Shown piece after piece: positions 7,165 to 14,952 of a stretch of DNA of 17,245 nucleotides. Numbering within the stretch: position 1 is the first letter of the stretch; each line of letters begins with the position of its first letter. A program made the translations under genes and the position numbers. The notes under the pieces are model-generated. The model ran no database searches. It had not been told where the DNA came from and saw nothing but the letters and a program-made list of their open reading frames with translations. Source of the stretch: an uncultured Ectothiorhodospiraceae bacterium (lineage in GTDB: Bacteria > Pseudomonadota > Gammaproteobacteria > UBA6429 > Thiohalophilaceae); the NCBI GenBank assembly GCA_947259425.1, contig CAMYMO010000086.1, positions 1 to 17,245 on the forward strand. The letters are read 5' to 3'.

Positions 7165-7569
7165 ATGAATATGTCAAAATTACACAACGCAGTACATGAA
7201 TATAGCCAGGTTGGTGTTTCATCGGGTATCGAACAGGCAAGCCCGCATCGATTAATTCAAATGCTGATGGATGGCGCAATCGAAAAAGTAGCTATGGCTA
7301 AAGGCTTCATGGTACGAAATGAGATATCGCAAAAAGGCGGTCACATTAGCTGGGCAATCTCTATCATTGAAGGTCTACGTGCTTCTTTGGATAAAAGTGC
7401 CGGTGGGGATATTGCTGATAATCTCGATGATTTATATGATTATATGATTCGTCGATTGGTTCGTTCAAATGCAGAAAACAACCCGGATTTATTAGACGAA
7501 GTGGTATCTCTTCTGCGCTCAGTCAAAGATGCCTGGGACGAGATACCTGCTGTCGCGAGTATGAAATAA
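7165..7569 (+). CDS. fliS: Flagellin export chaperone FliS
   Basis: FliS binds the C-terminus of flagellin in the cytoplasm and keeps it unpolymerised until export. The 134-residue helical product fits the usual length and shows family motifs: SPHRLIQMLMDGAIEKVAMA (residues 26-45), then a helix with ISWAISIIEGLRASLD, then DNLDDLYDYMIRRLVRSN. The ATG at 7165 follows GGAG at about 7155; a second ATG two codons on is also possible. The 56-base gap after fliD has no clear promoter, so it is probably transcribed with fliD. The FliT-like gene begins five bases after its stop. Confidence 0.96.
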   Translation: MNMSKLHNAVHEYSQVGVSSGIEQASPHRLIQMLMDGAIEKVAMAKGFMVRNEISQKGGHISWAISIIEGLRASLDKSAGGDIADNLDDLYDYMIRRLVRSNAENNPDLLDEVVSLLRSVKDAWDEIPAVASMK

Positions 7570-7574
7570 CCAAA

Positions 7575-7904
7575 ATGGACATCGAATATATTTCTTTAAA
7601 GCAGTATGCGAAGAAAATATTGCGGCTTTCGAAGAGCATGTTACAGCATGCGATTGATAAGGATTGGGAGCGGCTTTCCAGGCTGGAGATCGATCGCGGT
7701 CACACACTAAAGCATTTATTTGATCATCCGGATGTAGAACGATGCTTACCTATGCTGTCAGATATTTTATTTGAAGTGCTGGAAGTCGATAGAGAATGTA
7801 TCCAAATTACAGAAAAAGAACGCTTTGCATTGTTACAGAACCTACATCACCAATCCAAACAGGATCGGGCGGTTAGTCTCTATCGGAATAATTCTTTAGG
7901 ATAA
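7575..7904 (+). CDS. fliT: FliT-like flagellar export chaperone
   Basis: FliT proteins are small helical chaperones for the cap protein FliD. This 109-residue product is predominantly helical and acidic/basic mixed, with no signal peptide or membrane segment. Its N-terminal pattern (a helix with SKSMLQHAIDKDWERLSRLE followed by a basic R-G-H and a hydrophobic stretch) resembles FliT-type proteins. The ATG is five bases after the fliS stop without its own clear ribosome site, suggesting translational coupling. FliT diverges strongly in sequence, so the call relies on size, helicity and the position directly after fliS. It could also be an unrelated small chaperone such as those called FleP or FliS-prime near pseudomonad fliS. 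Confidence 0.65.
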   Translation: MDIEYISLKQYAKKILRLSKSMLQHAIDKDWERLSRLEIDRGHTLKHLFDHPDVERCLPMLSDILFEVLEVDRECIQITEKERFALLQNLHHQSKQDRAVSLYRNNSLG

Positions 7905-7982
7905 GACGAACATAATTTAATAAAGGTAAATCACCTGTCACTGTACTATTATTAGTCTGTATTCAAGCAAAAAGAGAATCTC

Positions 7983-8486
7983 GTGTCCTGTTTATTGGAA
8001 AAAGAACTGCCATTTTCATGGTCTTTATCGAATGAAGATGATTTTGCAGAGGCATCTCCAATGAATCAAGTTGCCTATTCATTGATAGCGTTAAATGATG
8101 AGCGTAATAACATCACAAATAACGAGACCGAAACCGACCTGCAACGCATTGAACTAAAAGTAAACCTGATTTTACAGATGCTCGGTCAAATGATGCTGGT
8201 TAAATCATCTTTGCCAGAGAAAACTCGTGTCCAGCTTGGCGCTGATGAAATAGCGTGGTATTACCCTGATGCCTGCATCGGTCAAAATTACCAGGTTGCG
8301 CTGTATTTAAATAAAGATCATTATTTGCCTATCAATATGTTTGTTCGGGTAACAAGTCTGGAGTCAGGTTGGTGTCATGCACACATTATACAGCAGCGCG
8401 CAGATGAACAAGCCGCCTGGGAACATTGGGTGTTTCGTCAGCATCGACGGACTATCGCAATTGCCCGGTCACAAGCGGATTCATAA
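7983..8486 (+). CDS. Atypical PilZ-like (c-di-GMP receptor-type) protein
   Basis: The 167-residue product has a central helix (LQRIELKVNLILQMLGQMM, about residues 54-72). It is followed by a beta-rich domain with VQLGADEIAWYYPDACIGQN, then LPINMFVRVTSLESGW, and a C-terminal helix ending WVFRQHRRTIAIAR. This plan (helix, PilZ-like barrel, terminal helix with R-H-R-R) resembles the atypical PilZ proteins found next to fliS/fliT and fleQ in other gammaproteobacteria. The classical RxxxR plus D/N-x-S-x-x-G ligand motif was not found in its usual order, so c-di-GMP binding is unproven. The start is uncertain: GTG at 7983 has AAAGAGA five bases before it and keeps an N-terminal LPFSW motif. An ATG at 8061 has a better AGAGG eight bases before it and would give 141 residues. 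Confidence 0.65.
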   Translation: MSCLLEKELPFSWSLSNEDDFAEASPMNQVAYSLIALNDERNNITNNETETDLQRIELKVNLILQMLGQMMLVKSSLPEKTRVQLGADEIAWYYPDACIGQNYQVALYLNKDHYLPINMFVRVTSLESGWCHAHIIQQRADEQAAWEHWVFRQHRRTIAIARSQADS

Positions 8487-8593
8487 CCTGGCAAAAATCT
8501 CGAAGTACGTAGGTGTGAATCGCATTTATTGTGACGTTCAATTCTTCCCTGTTATTAACAAGTATCTTTGCTTAAATAATTAACGCCAATATT

Positions 8594-8622
8594 TTGACTT
8601 TCCCGCTGACACTGTCTACGCT
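8594..8622 (+). promoter_or_regulatory. Candidate sigma-70 promoter for fleQ
   Basis: TTGACT (8594-8599), a 17-base spacer, then TACGCT (8617-8622) gives a near-perfect -35 and a -10 keeping the key T, A and last T. It lies in the 194-base gap before fleQ, which has no sigma-54 or sigma-28 match. A housekeeping promoter suits the top regulator of the hierarchy. The rest of the gap is AT-rich without strong structure. Confidence 0.55.
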
Positions 8623-8680
8623 CTTTACTGCGTTTGTTAAAAAAAATTGATTAATTACATTTAAATAGAAACGGGAGCTT

Positions 8681-10105
8681 ATGTCTATTCTATTAATTGA
8701 TAATAATTCTGAGCGGCGAGAACAAATCGAATTCTTGCTAAGTTTTATTGACTACGAGCTATATGCTTCAGCATCTTCAAAAGACTGGATGTCGAGCAAA
8801 ACCGATGATAGCCCCGAAGTCGTTATTCTCGGGGATGTGGGCGATTCCGACGACGTCATTAACACGATTACCCAGGTAAAAGAGACCTTTGATTCCATCA
8901 CGCCAGTCTTGCTGTTAACCGAGTTGCGAGATAAAAGCTTACTACCACAAGAAATTTCTTCAATGATTGTAAACGTGATTGAAGAACCGATAAAACACCG
9001 TCAATTACTGCACGCGCTACATCTCGCTCAAGTCTATCGAGAGTCTCAATCTGGCAAGGGTAGTACCGCGCCGATGTTATTTCGAAGCATGGTCGGGCAT
9101 TCACGATCGATTATCCAGGTGCGAAAACTCATCGAGCAGGTTGCTGATACCGATGCCAATGTCCTTATATTAGGACAGTCCGGTACGGGTAAAGAAGTGG
9201 TTGCACGGAATCTTCATTATTACTCTTCAAGGCGTGATCGGCCGTTTGTACCCGTTAATTGTGGTGCAATCCCTCCAGACTTGTTAGAAAGTGAGTTGTT
9301 TGGACATGAAAAGGGCTCCTTCACCGGCGCCATTTCAGCGCGGCAGGGTCGTTTTGAACTTGCCGAGGGTGGGACTTTATTTCTTGATGAGATCGGGGAT
9401 ATGCCCCTGGCCATGCAAGTTAAAATATTACGCGTATTACAGGAACGTGTTTTTGAACGTGTTGGCAGCAACAAGAGCATCAAGGCCGATGTCCGTATTA
9501 TTGCCGCGACCCATCGCGACCTGGAAATCGAAATAACCGAAGGTCGTTTCCGCGAAGATCTATTCTACCGTTTAAATGTTTTTCCAATCGAAATGCCCGC
9601 TTTGAAAGATCGTAGTGACGATATTCCATTATTGATCAAAGAACTGGTGACCCGCATGGAACACGACCAGCGTGGCTCGGTGCGCTTGACGCCAACTGCG
9701 ATTGCCGCCTTAGCTCATTATCCCTGGCCTGGTAATGTGCGTGAGTTATCCAACTTAATGGAACGTCTTATCATTATGTATCCCTATGGCGTCGTTGATG
9801 TACGTGATTTGCCTGAAAAATTCAGGGGCCAGGTTGTGGATTTAAATGAATCTGAAGCGCTATCGATTGAATCCGTTATGGAAAGTGATGGAGAGGTTAC
9901 AAGTGCAATGCGCTTACCAAGGAATGGTTTGGATTTAAAAGAACATCTAAGTCAGTTGGAATACTCATTAATTAAACAGGCTCTTGAAGAAGCGGATGGG
10001 GTCGTTGCTCATGCGGCGAAACGTTTATCAATGAGACGCACTACGCTCGTCGAAAAAATGCGCAAATACGGTCTGCAACGTCAAGAACACGTGTCGGGAA
10101 TTTGA
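8681..10105 (+). CDS. fleQ: Master flagellar regulator FleQ/FlrA, sigma-54 activator
   Basis: This is the top activator of polar flagellar genes and, in Pseudomonas, a c-di-GMP-responsive switch. The 474-residue product has three parts. The first is an N-terminal receiver-like FleQ domain (1-120) without clear phosphorylation residues. The second is a sigma-54 AAA+ domain (about 145-375) with Walker A GQSGTGK (165-171), the L1 loop as GSFTGA (212-217) and Walker B FLDEIGD (Asp236-Glu237). The third is a Fis-type helix-turn-helix (about 435-470). Residues matching those that bind c-di-GMP in P. aeruginosa FleQ are present: LFRS (133-136), Arg176-Asn177 and Glu327/Arg331. GGGAG at 8673 lies only three bases before the ATG. 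fleS-fleR, its classic targets, follow. Confidence 0.96.
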   Translation: MSILLIDNNSERREQIEFLLSFIDYELYASASSKDWMSSKTDDSPEVVILGDVGDSDDVINTITQVKETFDSITPVLLLTELRDKSLLPQEISSMIVNVIEEPIKHRQLLHALHLAQVYRESQSGKGSTAPMLFRSMVGHSRSIIQVRKLIEQVADTDANVLILGQSGTGKEVVARNLHYYSSRRDRPFVPVNCGAIPPDLLESELFGHEKGSFTGAISARQGRFELAEGGTLFLDEIGDMPLAMQVKILRVLQERVFERVGSNKSIKADVRIIAATHRDLEIEITEGRFREDLFYRLNVFPIEMPALKDRSDDIPLLIKELVTRMEHDQRGSVRLTPTAIAALAHYPWPGNVRELSNLMERLIIMYPYGVVDVRDLPEKFRGQVVDLNESEALSIESVMESDGEVTSAMRLPRNGLDLKEHLSQLEYSLIKQALEEADGVVAHAAKRLSMRRTTLVEKMRKYGLQRQEHVSGI

Positions 10106-10158
10106 CCGTAACTTGCCTTACTCTCACTAAGCGCTTGTTTCAATAGCAATAATCATTT

Positions 10159-10174
10159 AGGCATACTTCTTGCT
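10159..10174 (+). promoter_or_regulatory. Sigma-54 promoter for fleSR
   Basis: AGGCATACTTCTTGCT keeps the invariant GG (10160-10161) and GC (10172-10173) exactly 10 bases apart, with full GGCA and TTGC elements. It lies in the 140-base fleQ-fleS gap, with a predicted start near 10185. In Vibrio and Pseudomonas the fleSR/flrBC operon is a FleQ/FlrA-dependent sigma-54 target, so position and type agree. Confidence 0.85.
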
Positions 10175-10196
10175 CAACCACAATAGACGTTACGTT

Positions 10197-10217
10197 AGGC
10201 TTGTTCAGTTCAAGCCT
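10197..10217 (+). other. Hairpin in the fleS leader
   Basis: AGGCTTG (10197-10203) pairs perfectly with CAAGCCT (10211-10217) around a seven-base loop. It falls about 12 bases after the predicted sigma-54 start and 28 bases before the fleS ATG. There is no T-run, so a terminator is unlikely; a leader structure affecting stability or translation is possible. Confidence 0.45.
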
Positions 10218-10245
10218 TTGAACTATTTGTTGGGAAGAAGTTGCG

Positions 10246-11565
10246 ATGAGTGCAGAAATAAGCAAACAAACGATCCGGGATGAGTCGGTTGATCAGAGAC
10301 GACCGGTTGAAAACCCTAATTTATTTGAGTCATTATCGACTGATGGTCTATCGAGCGAAGCAGATGGATCAAAACAGGCCTTACATGATGCCTTTTCCGC
10401 TTTTAACCAAATTTCAAATCAACTTGCCTCGTCATACCATGCATTAGAACAACAAGTCGCTCATTTAAATGAGGAACTGCATAAATCGCATGAGTCGCGT
10501 TTAAGGGAACTCACTGAAAAAGAACGGCTTGCCAATCGATTGTCAACCTTACTACAAGCATTACCCGGTGGTGTTGTCGTACTCGATAGCGATGGCAAGA
10601 TTCAAGAATTTAATCCGACCGCGCTGGATTACCTGGGTGAACCCTTAAAAGATCAGTATTGGTCGGATGTCATAACTCGTGCATTTTCACCTAAATCTGA
10701 TGATGGCCATGATGTTTCATTAGTTGATGGACGTCGGGTCAATATTTCTACCTGCCCGCTGGTTAATGAACCCGGTCAGATCCTGTTAATTACCGATGTC
10801 AGTGAGATGCGCGATTTACAGGAAAAGTTGAATCAGAGAGAACGCCTGGTCGCCATGGGCGAGATGGCGGCTTCATTAGCGCATCAAATACGTACTCCGT
10901 TAAGTTCTGCGGTGTTGTATACCTCAAACTTGAAACGTGTGGGGTTAGAAGAAGCAGATTTAAATCGTTATACAACCAAGATTAAAGATCGCCTGGATCA
11001 TCTTGAACATATAGTTAATGACATGCTGTTGTATTCGAGAAGTAATACATCCGGGCGAGAAGATATATTTAAGATTGCAGAGTTATTAAATGAACTTGAA
11101 TTATTGTTAGACGAACAAATCTTGAATAACCATGTTGATTTTAGCTGGCAGGATTTAGTCGGTGAGAGACAGGTTTCCGCTAACAAGCAAATGTTGTTAA
11201 GCGCATTGCTAAATTTATGTGTCAATGCGATTCAAGCCATGCAAGGTACCGGTAATTTAAAGGTGCTGGCGAGAATCTCTGCTGAAAAAGATCTGGAAAT
11301 ACTGGTTTGTGATGATGGACCAGGGATCAATGATGAGAAATTAACGAATATTTTTGATCCGTTTTTTACCACGAGAAATGATGGGACAGGATTAGGTTTG
11401 GCGGTAGTACGAGCAATTATTCATGCGCACAAAGGTGAAGTTATCGTTGATACGAAAAAAGGAATCGGTACAACCTTTATCGTGCAGATACCCTTGCTGG
11501 ATGTGAAAGAAAATAATACGGTTAATGAATTAATTACGAATCCGAATATTTCGGATGCAGTTTGA
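10246..11565 (+). CDS. fleS: Flagellar sensor histidine kinase FleS/FlrB
   Basis: FleS phosphorylates FleR to turn on mid-stage flagellar genes. The 439-residue product has no membrane segment, so it is cytoplasmic. Domain order: a variable, coiled-coil-prone N-terminus (about 40-95), a PAS domain (about 95-190, LPGGVVVLDSDGKIQEFNPT), and a HisKA domain with phospho-accepting His213 in SLAHQIRTPLSS. The C-terminal part is a HATPase domain with N box LLNLCVNAIQAM, G1 DDGPGI, FDPFFTT and G2 GTGLGLA. GGGAAG precedes the ATG by about eight bases. It is driven by the sigma-54 promoter at 10159-10174 and stops 13 bases before fleR, its partner. Confidence 0.96.
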   Translation: MSAEISKQTIRDESVDQRRPVENPNLFESLSTDGLSSEADGSKQALHDAFSAFNQISNQLASSYHALEQQVAHLNEELHKSHESRLRELTEKERLANRLSTLLQALPGGVVVLDSDGKIQEFNPTALDYLGEPLKDQYWSDVITRAFSPKSDDGHDVSLVDGRRVNISTCPLVNEPGQILLITDVSEMRDLQEKLNQRERLVAMGEMAASLAHQIRTPLSSAVLYTSNLKRVGLEEADLNRYTTKIKDRLDHLEHIVNDMLLYSRSNTSGREDIFKIAELLNELELLLDEQILNNHVDFSWQDLVGERQVSANKQMLLSALLNLCVNAIQAMQGTGNLKVLARISAEKDLEILVCDDGPGINDEKLTNIFDPFFTTRNDGTGLGLAVVRAIIHAHKGEVIVDTKKGIGTTFIVQIPLLDVKENNTVNELITNPNISDAV

Positions 11566-11578
11566 AAGAGAGGTGGAT

Positions 11579-12955
11579 ATGTCTGTAGCACAGATAATGG
11601 TCGTAGAAGACGATGTAGATTTACTTGAGGCGCTTTCTGAAACATTGCAAAGTGCTGGATATTCGATTACTCAGGCGAATGACGGGCGCGAAGCATTAAA
11701 AAAGTTAGAGAATAACGTTTTCGATTTGATTGTGACGGACATACAAATGCCCAACATGGATGGCCATGCCTTGTTAAAAAAAGTAAAAGAAAAAAGCCCT
11801 GAGTTACCAGTAATGTTAATGACCGCATATGGAAGCATTCAGCAAGCGGTTGATGCGATGCGGGATGGGGCGGTCGACTATATGGTTAAACCATTCGAGG
11901 CGGAAGTCTTAGTAAATATGGTTTCACGATATGCAGGGCAACCTGATGTGGTGGGTACGGATATGGTCGCGGAAGATCCAAAATCGAAAGAAATGTTATC
12001 GATTGCGAACCGCGTTGCACAAAGTAATGCAACCGTAATGATTACTGGTGAGAGCGGTGTGGGTAAAGAGGTATTGGCTCAATATATCCACTCACACTCA
12101 AATCGCAGCGCCCAACCTTTTGTGGCAATCAATTGTGCGGCTATCCCCGAGAATATGCTTGAAGCCACTTTGTTTGGTTATGAAAAGGGCGCCTATACTG
12201 GTGCCTATAAAGCCTGTCCCGGCAAATTCGAACAAGCACAGGGTGGAACGCTGCTGCTGGATGAGATTACCGAAATGGATCAGGGCTTACAGGCTAAATT
12301 ACTGAGGGTTTTGCAGGAACGTGAGGTAGAAAGGCTGGGTGGTACCAAGGTAATTGAGCTGGATGTCCGGGTAATCGCAACATCGAACCGAAATGTGCGT
12401 GAGTATGTTAACGAAGGAAAGTTTCGTGAAGATTTATTCTACCGGTTAAATGTATTTCCTATCAATATTCATGCTTTGGCGGATCGACAAGGCGATACCA
12501 TTGCGTTAACCAGAAGAATCATTAATAAAACCTGTAAACAATTAAATATTGCAATTCCTGATTTATCTGAAAGTGCTCAGAAAAAATTATTGGCGCACAG
12601 TTGGCCAGGGAATGTTCGTGAGCTGGATAATGTTGTGCAACGAGCACTTGTATTGTTTAGAGATGGAGTACTAACGGAAGAAGATATTCATTTTGAATTA
12701 GGTGCCCCTGTATCATCAAGTGTTAAAGCGGTGACTACTGACGATAGCCCGACTGACTCTGGTACCGATACGCTAAACAGTGAAGTTAAACAAAAAGAAT
12801 GGAATGTTATTTTAAGCACAATATCCGCTGTTAATGGCAGCCGAAAGCAGGCCGCAGAAAAGTTGGGGATCAGTCAGCGTACGTTAAGATATAAACTTGC
12901 CAAAATGCGAGAAGCGGGTGTAAGCGTGCCTGGTCGTTCAGCAGAGATGTATTGA
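11579..12955 (+). CDS. fleR: Flagellar response regulator FleR/FlrC, sigma-54 activator
   Basis: FleR is the sigma-54 activator that turns on hook, basal body and export genes when phosphorylated by FleS. The 458-residue product has a receiver domain with acidic pocket Glu10-Asp11-Asp12, phospho-acceptor Asp54 (in VTDIQMP) and a conserved MTAYG/KPF set. An AAA+ domain follows with Walker A GESGVGK (157-163), the L1 loop as GAYTGA (204-209) and Walker B LLDEITEMD. A Fis-type helix-turn-helix (GSRKQAAEKLGISQRTLRYK) is near the end. The ATG at 11579 is chosen over an in-frame ATG at 11555, because that one overlaps fleS and GAGAGGTGG precedes 11579 directly. It is followed after nine bases by fliE. 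Confidence 0.96.
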   Translation: MSVAQIMVVEDDVDLLEALSETLQSAGYSITQANDGREALKKLENNVFDLIVTDIQMPNMDGHALLKKVKEKSPELPVMLMTAYGSIQQAVDAMRDGAVDYMVKPFEAEVLVNMVSRYAGQPDVVGTDMVAEDPKSKEMLSIANRVAQSNATVMITGESGVGKEVLAQYIHSHSNRSAQPFVAINCAAIPENMLEATLFGYEKGAYTGAYKACPGKFEQAQGGTLLLDEITEMDQGLQAKLLRVLQEREVERLGGTKVIELDVRVIATSNRNVREYVNEGKFREDLFYRLNVFPINIHALADRQGDTIALTRRIINKTCKQLNIAIPDLSESAQKKLLAHSWPGNVRELDNVVQRALVLFRDGVLTEEDIHFELGAPVSSSVKAVTTDDSPTDSGTDTLNSEVKQKEWNVILSTISAVNGSRKQAAEKLGISQRTLRYKLAKMREAGVSVPGRSAEMY

Positions 12956-12964
12956 GGTTAAAAG

Positions 12965-13300
12965 ATGAGTAATACGATTTCACCTGATGCTTTACTCGCA
13001 CAAATGCGAGGCATGATCGAACAATCGCAAAATGGAACGCAAACCAATGTAGTTGCTGCGCCGACCAGTGCTCAACGTGATGCTTTTTCAAATTTGCTGG
13101 AAAATGCAATTAATTCAGTTAATACCAATCAACAACAGGCCAATGAGCTGGCCACGGCGATGCAAAAAGGTGATCCAAATGTACAGATGTCAGAAGTAAT
13201 GGTTTCATTGCAAAAGGCAAATATATCATTTCAAGCTATGGTTGAAGTTAGAAACCGCCTGGTCAGTGCGTACCAGGAAATTATGAATATGCAAATCTAG
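12965..13300 (+). CDS. fliE: Flagellar hook-basal body protein FliE
   Basis: FliE joins the MS ring to the rod. The 111-residue product has the usual size and the conserved C-terminal half: ANELATAMQKGDP, then EVMVSLQKANISFQAMVEVRNRLVSAYQEIMNMQI, which is diagnostic. The N-terminal 40 residues are polar and variable. The ribosome site GAGG overlaps the stop codon of fleR, and the gap is only nine bases, so it is at least partly co-transcribed with fleSR. No good sigma-54 promoter was seen in the end of fleR, unlike the separate fliE promoter known in some relatives. Confidence 0.96.
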   Translation: MSNTISPDALLAQMRGMIEQSQNGTQTNVVAAPTSAQRDAFSNLLENAINSVNTNQQQANELATAMQKGDPNVQMSEVMVSLQKANISFQAMVEVRNRLVSAYQEIMNMQI

Positions 13301-13311
13301 GAACTTAATGC

Positions 13312-14940
13312 ATGGCAAAAGAACTTGTGAAACCTGAAAATATTAATGCCTCCTTTCAAGGTATGTCGCAATTGCCCGTTGTTCGTCAACTGGGGTTGCT
13401 AATCGGCTTAGCGGCGAGTATTGCAATTGGTGTTTATGTAGTGCTTTGGTCGCAGAACCCGAATTTTAGCGTTTTGTATCACCAGGCATCACCGCGCGAT
13501 GCGAGTGAGATCATTAAGGTATTACAGGCAAGAAAAATCCAATATCAAGTCGATACCACCAGTGGTGTGATTATGGTTGAGACAGGGAAAGTACACGAAG
13601 CACGTATGGCACTGGCAGAACAGAGTTTACCCAACCATTCGGGCGGAGGATTCGAGTTTATTAGTGAACCTCAGGGCATAACAACCAACAGTTTTATTCA
13701 GAATAAACGTTATCAAGTTGCGCTACAAAATGAACTGGCAGAAACGATTATGTGGATGTCGTCTGTTAACAATGTTCGCGTTCATCTGGCATTACCCAAA
13801 CAGAGTTCATTTTTAGCAGATAAAAGAAAGCCGAGCGCATCAGTTCTGCTCGATCTCGCCTCTGGCCGATCATTGGAAGATGAGCAGGTCGAATCGATTA
13901 TGAATCTTGTCGCGTCAAGCGTGCCAAATCTTAACAGTAAAGATGTGACGGTTGTTGATGAGAAAGGTCGTTTGTTATCAAAGTCGGATCAGATGGCAGG
14001 GATTGGTCTTTCCTCAAGACAGTTGGCGTATAAAAAGCAGATTGAAAAAGATTTTAGAAATAATATTGAAAGTATTATTGCTCCAATTACCGGTGATACT
14101 AAAGTGCGTGCACAAGTCGTTGCCGACATGGATTTCACTCAATACGAAATGACCCAGGAATCTTTTAATCCTGATGTGCCTGCAGTACGAAGCGAACAAC
14201 GTGTAGAAGAAAGTACAAATGGCAGTGCAGCAATATCAGGTATACCAGGTGCGCTCAGCAATGAACCACCAGGTGCAGCACAAGCACCTCAAACCACGAA
14301 AAATGTTACTTCAAATAATGTTGCCGGTGGGCGAAGTAAATCAAGTGTTCGTTATACGATAAATAATGAACTTGATCGATCGATTGTCCACAAACGTAAG
14401 AGTCCTGGTGATATTAAAAAACTATCAATTGCTGTCGTAGTCGACCATAAAACAGTGACCAATGCGGAAGGTGAAGATATTGCCACACCTTATACAAAAA
14501 ACGAACTGGATCGAATTACCATGCTGGTTAAAGAGGCGGTCGGTTTTAATACCATCCGCGGTGACACTGTCAATGTCATTAATGCAGCATTTTCGGCACC
14601 TGATCCATTGGGGCCGCTACCAGAAACATCGATATTAGATGAGCCCTGGGTCTGGGATGTTGGCAAACAAATCTTAGGTGGGTTATTAGCCGCAATAATT
14701 CTATTTGGTATTTTACGTCCTGTAATGCGTAATCTTTCAGTTATTCCTAATGTTGCAATGGTGAATGAAGGTCAGGAAGGCGATGAACTACAAGAGGATC
14801 AGTTAACATTAACCGGTGAACAAGAGGCAAGACTACCAAAACCAAATGATTATGAATCAGATTTGGAAATGGCAAAGTCGATGGTCGTGCAGGAACCAAA
14901 ACGGGTAGCGCAAGTGGTTAAACAATGGGTAAATGAATAA
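13312..14940 (+). CDS. fliF: Flagellar MS-ring protein FliF
   Basis: FliF builds the MS ring in the inner membrane, the base of rotor and export gate. The 542-residue product has two membrane segments (about residues 27-46 and 454-473) flanking a large periplasmic part, as expected. That part contains the FliF/YscJ-type ring domains (LYHQASPRDASEIIKVLQAR, then TNSFIQNKRYQVALQNELAE, then VRVHLALPKQS). The C-terminal tail (SDLEMAKSMVVQEPKRVAQV) is the FliG-binding region. AGGAA overlapping the fliE stop lies eight bases before the ATG. Length is close to the family norm; nothing is missing. Confidence 0.97.
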   Translation: MAKELVKPENINASFQGMSQLPVVRQLGLLIGLAASIAIGVYVVLWSQNPNFSVLYHQASPRDASEIIKVLQARKIQYQVDTTSGVIMVETGKVHEARMALAEQSLPNHSGGGFEFISEPQGITTNSFIQNKRYQVALQNELAETIMWMSSVNNVRVHLALPKQSSFLADKRKPSASVLLDLASGRSLEDEQVESIMNLVASSVPNLNSKDVTVVDEKGRLLSKSDQMAGIGLSSRQLAYKKQIEKDFRNNIESIIAPITGDTKVRAQVVADMDFTQYEMTQESFNPDVPAVRSEQRVEESTNGSAAISGIPGALSNEPPGAAQAPQTTKNVTSNNVAGGRSKSSVRYTINNELDRSIVHKRKSPGDIKKLSIAVVVDHKTVTNAEGEDIATPYTKNELDRITMLVKEAVGFNTIRGDTVNVINAAFSAPDPLGPLPETSILDEPWVWDVGKQILGGLLAAIILFGILRPVMRNLSVIPNVAMVNEGQEGDELQEDQLTLTGEQEARLPKPNDYESDLEMAKSMVVQEPKRVAQVVKQWVNE

Positions 14941-14952
14941 GGTAGTTTAACA

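Noticed and set aside
8517..8540. Possible CRP/Vfr site before fleQ
   Set aside because: TGTGA half-sites are present, but no matching TCACA half lies at the required spacing.
12780..12964. Separate sigma-54 promoter for fliE within the end of fleR
   Set aside because: The only GG-N10-GC spacing found (in GGGGATCAGTCAGC) lacks the TTGC element, so no promoter is called.
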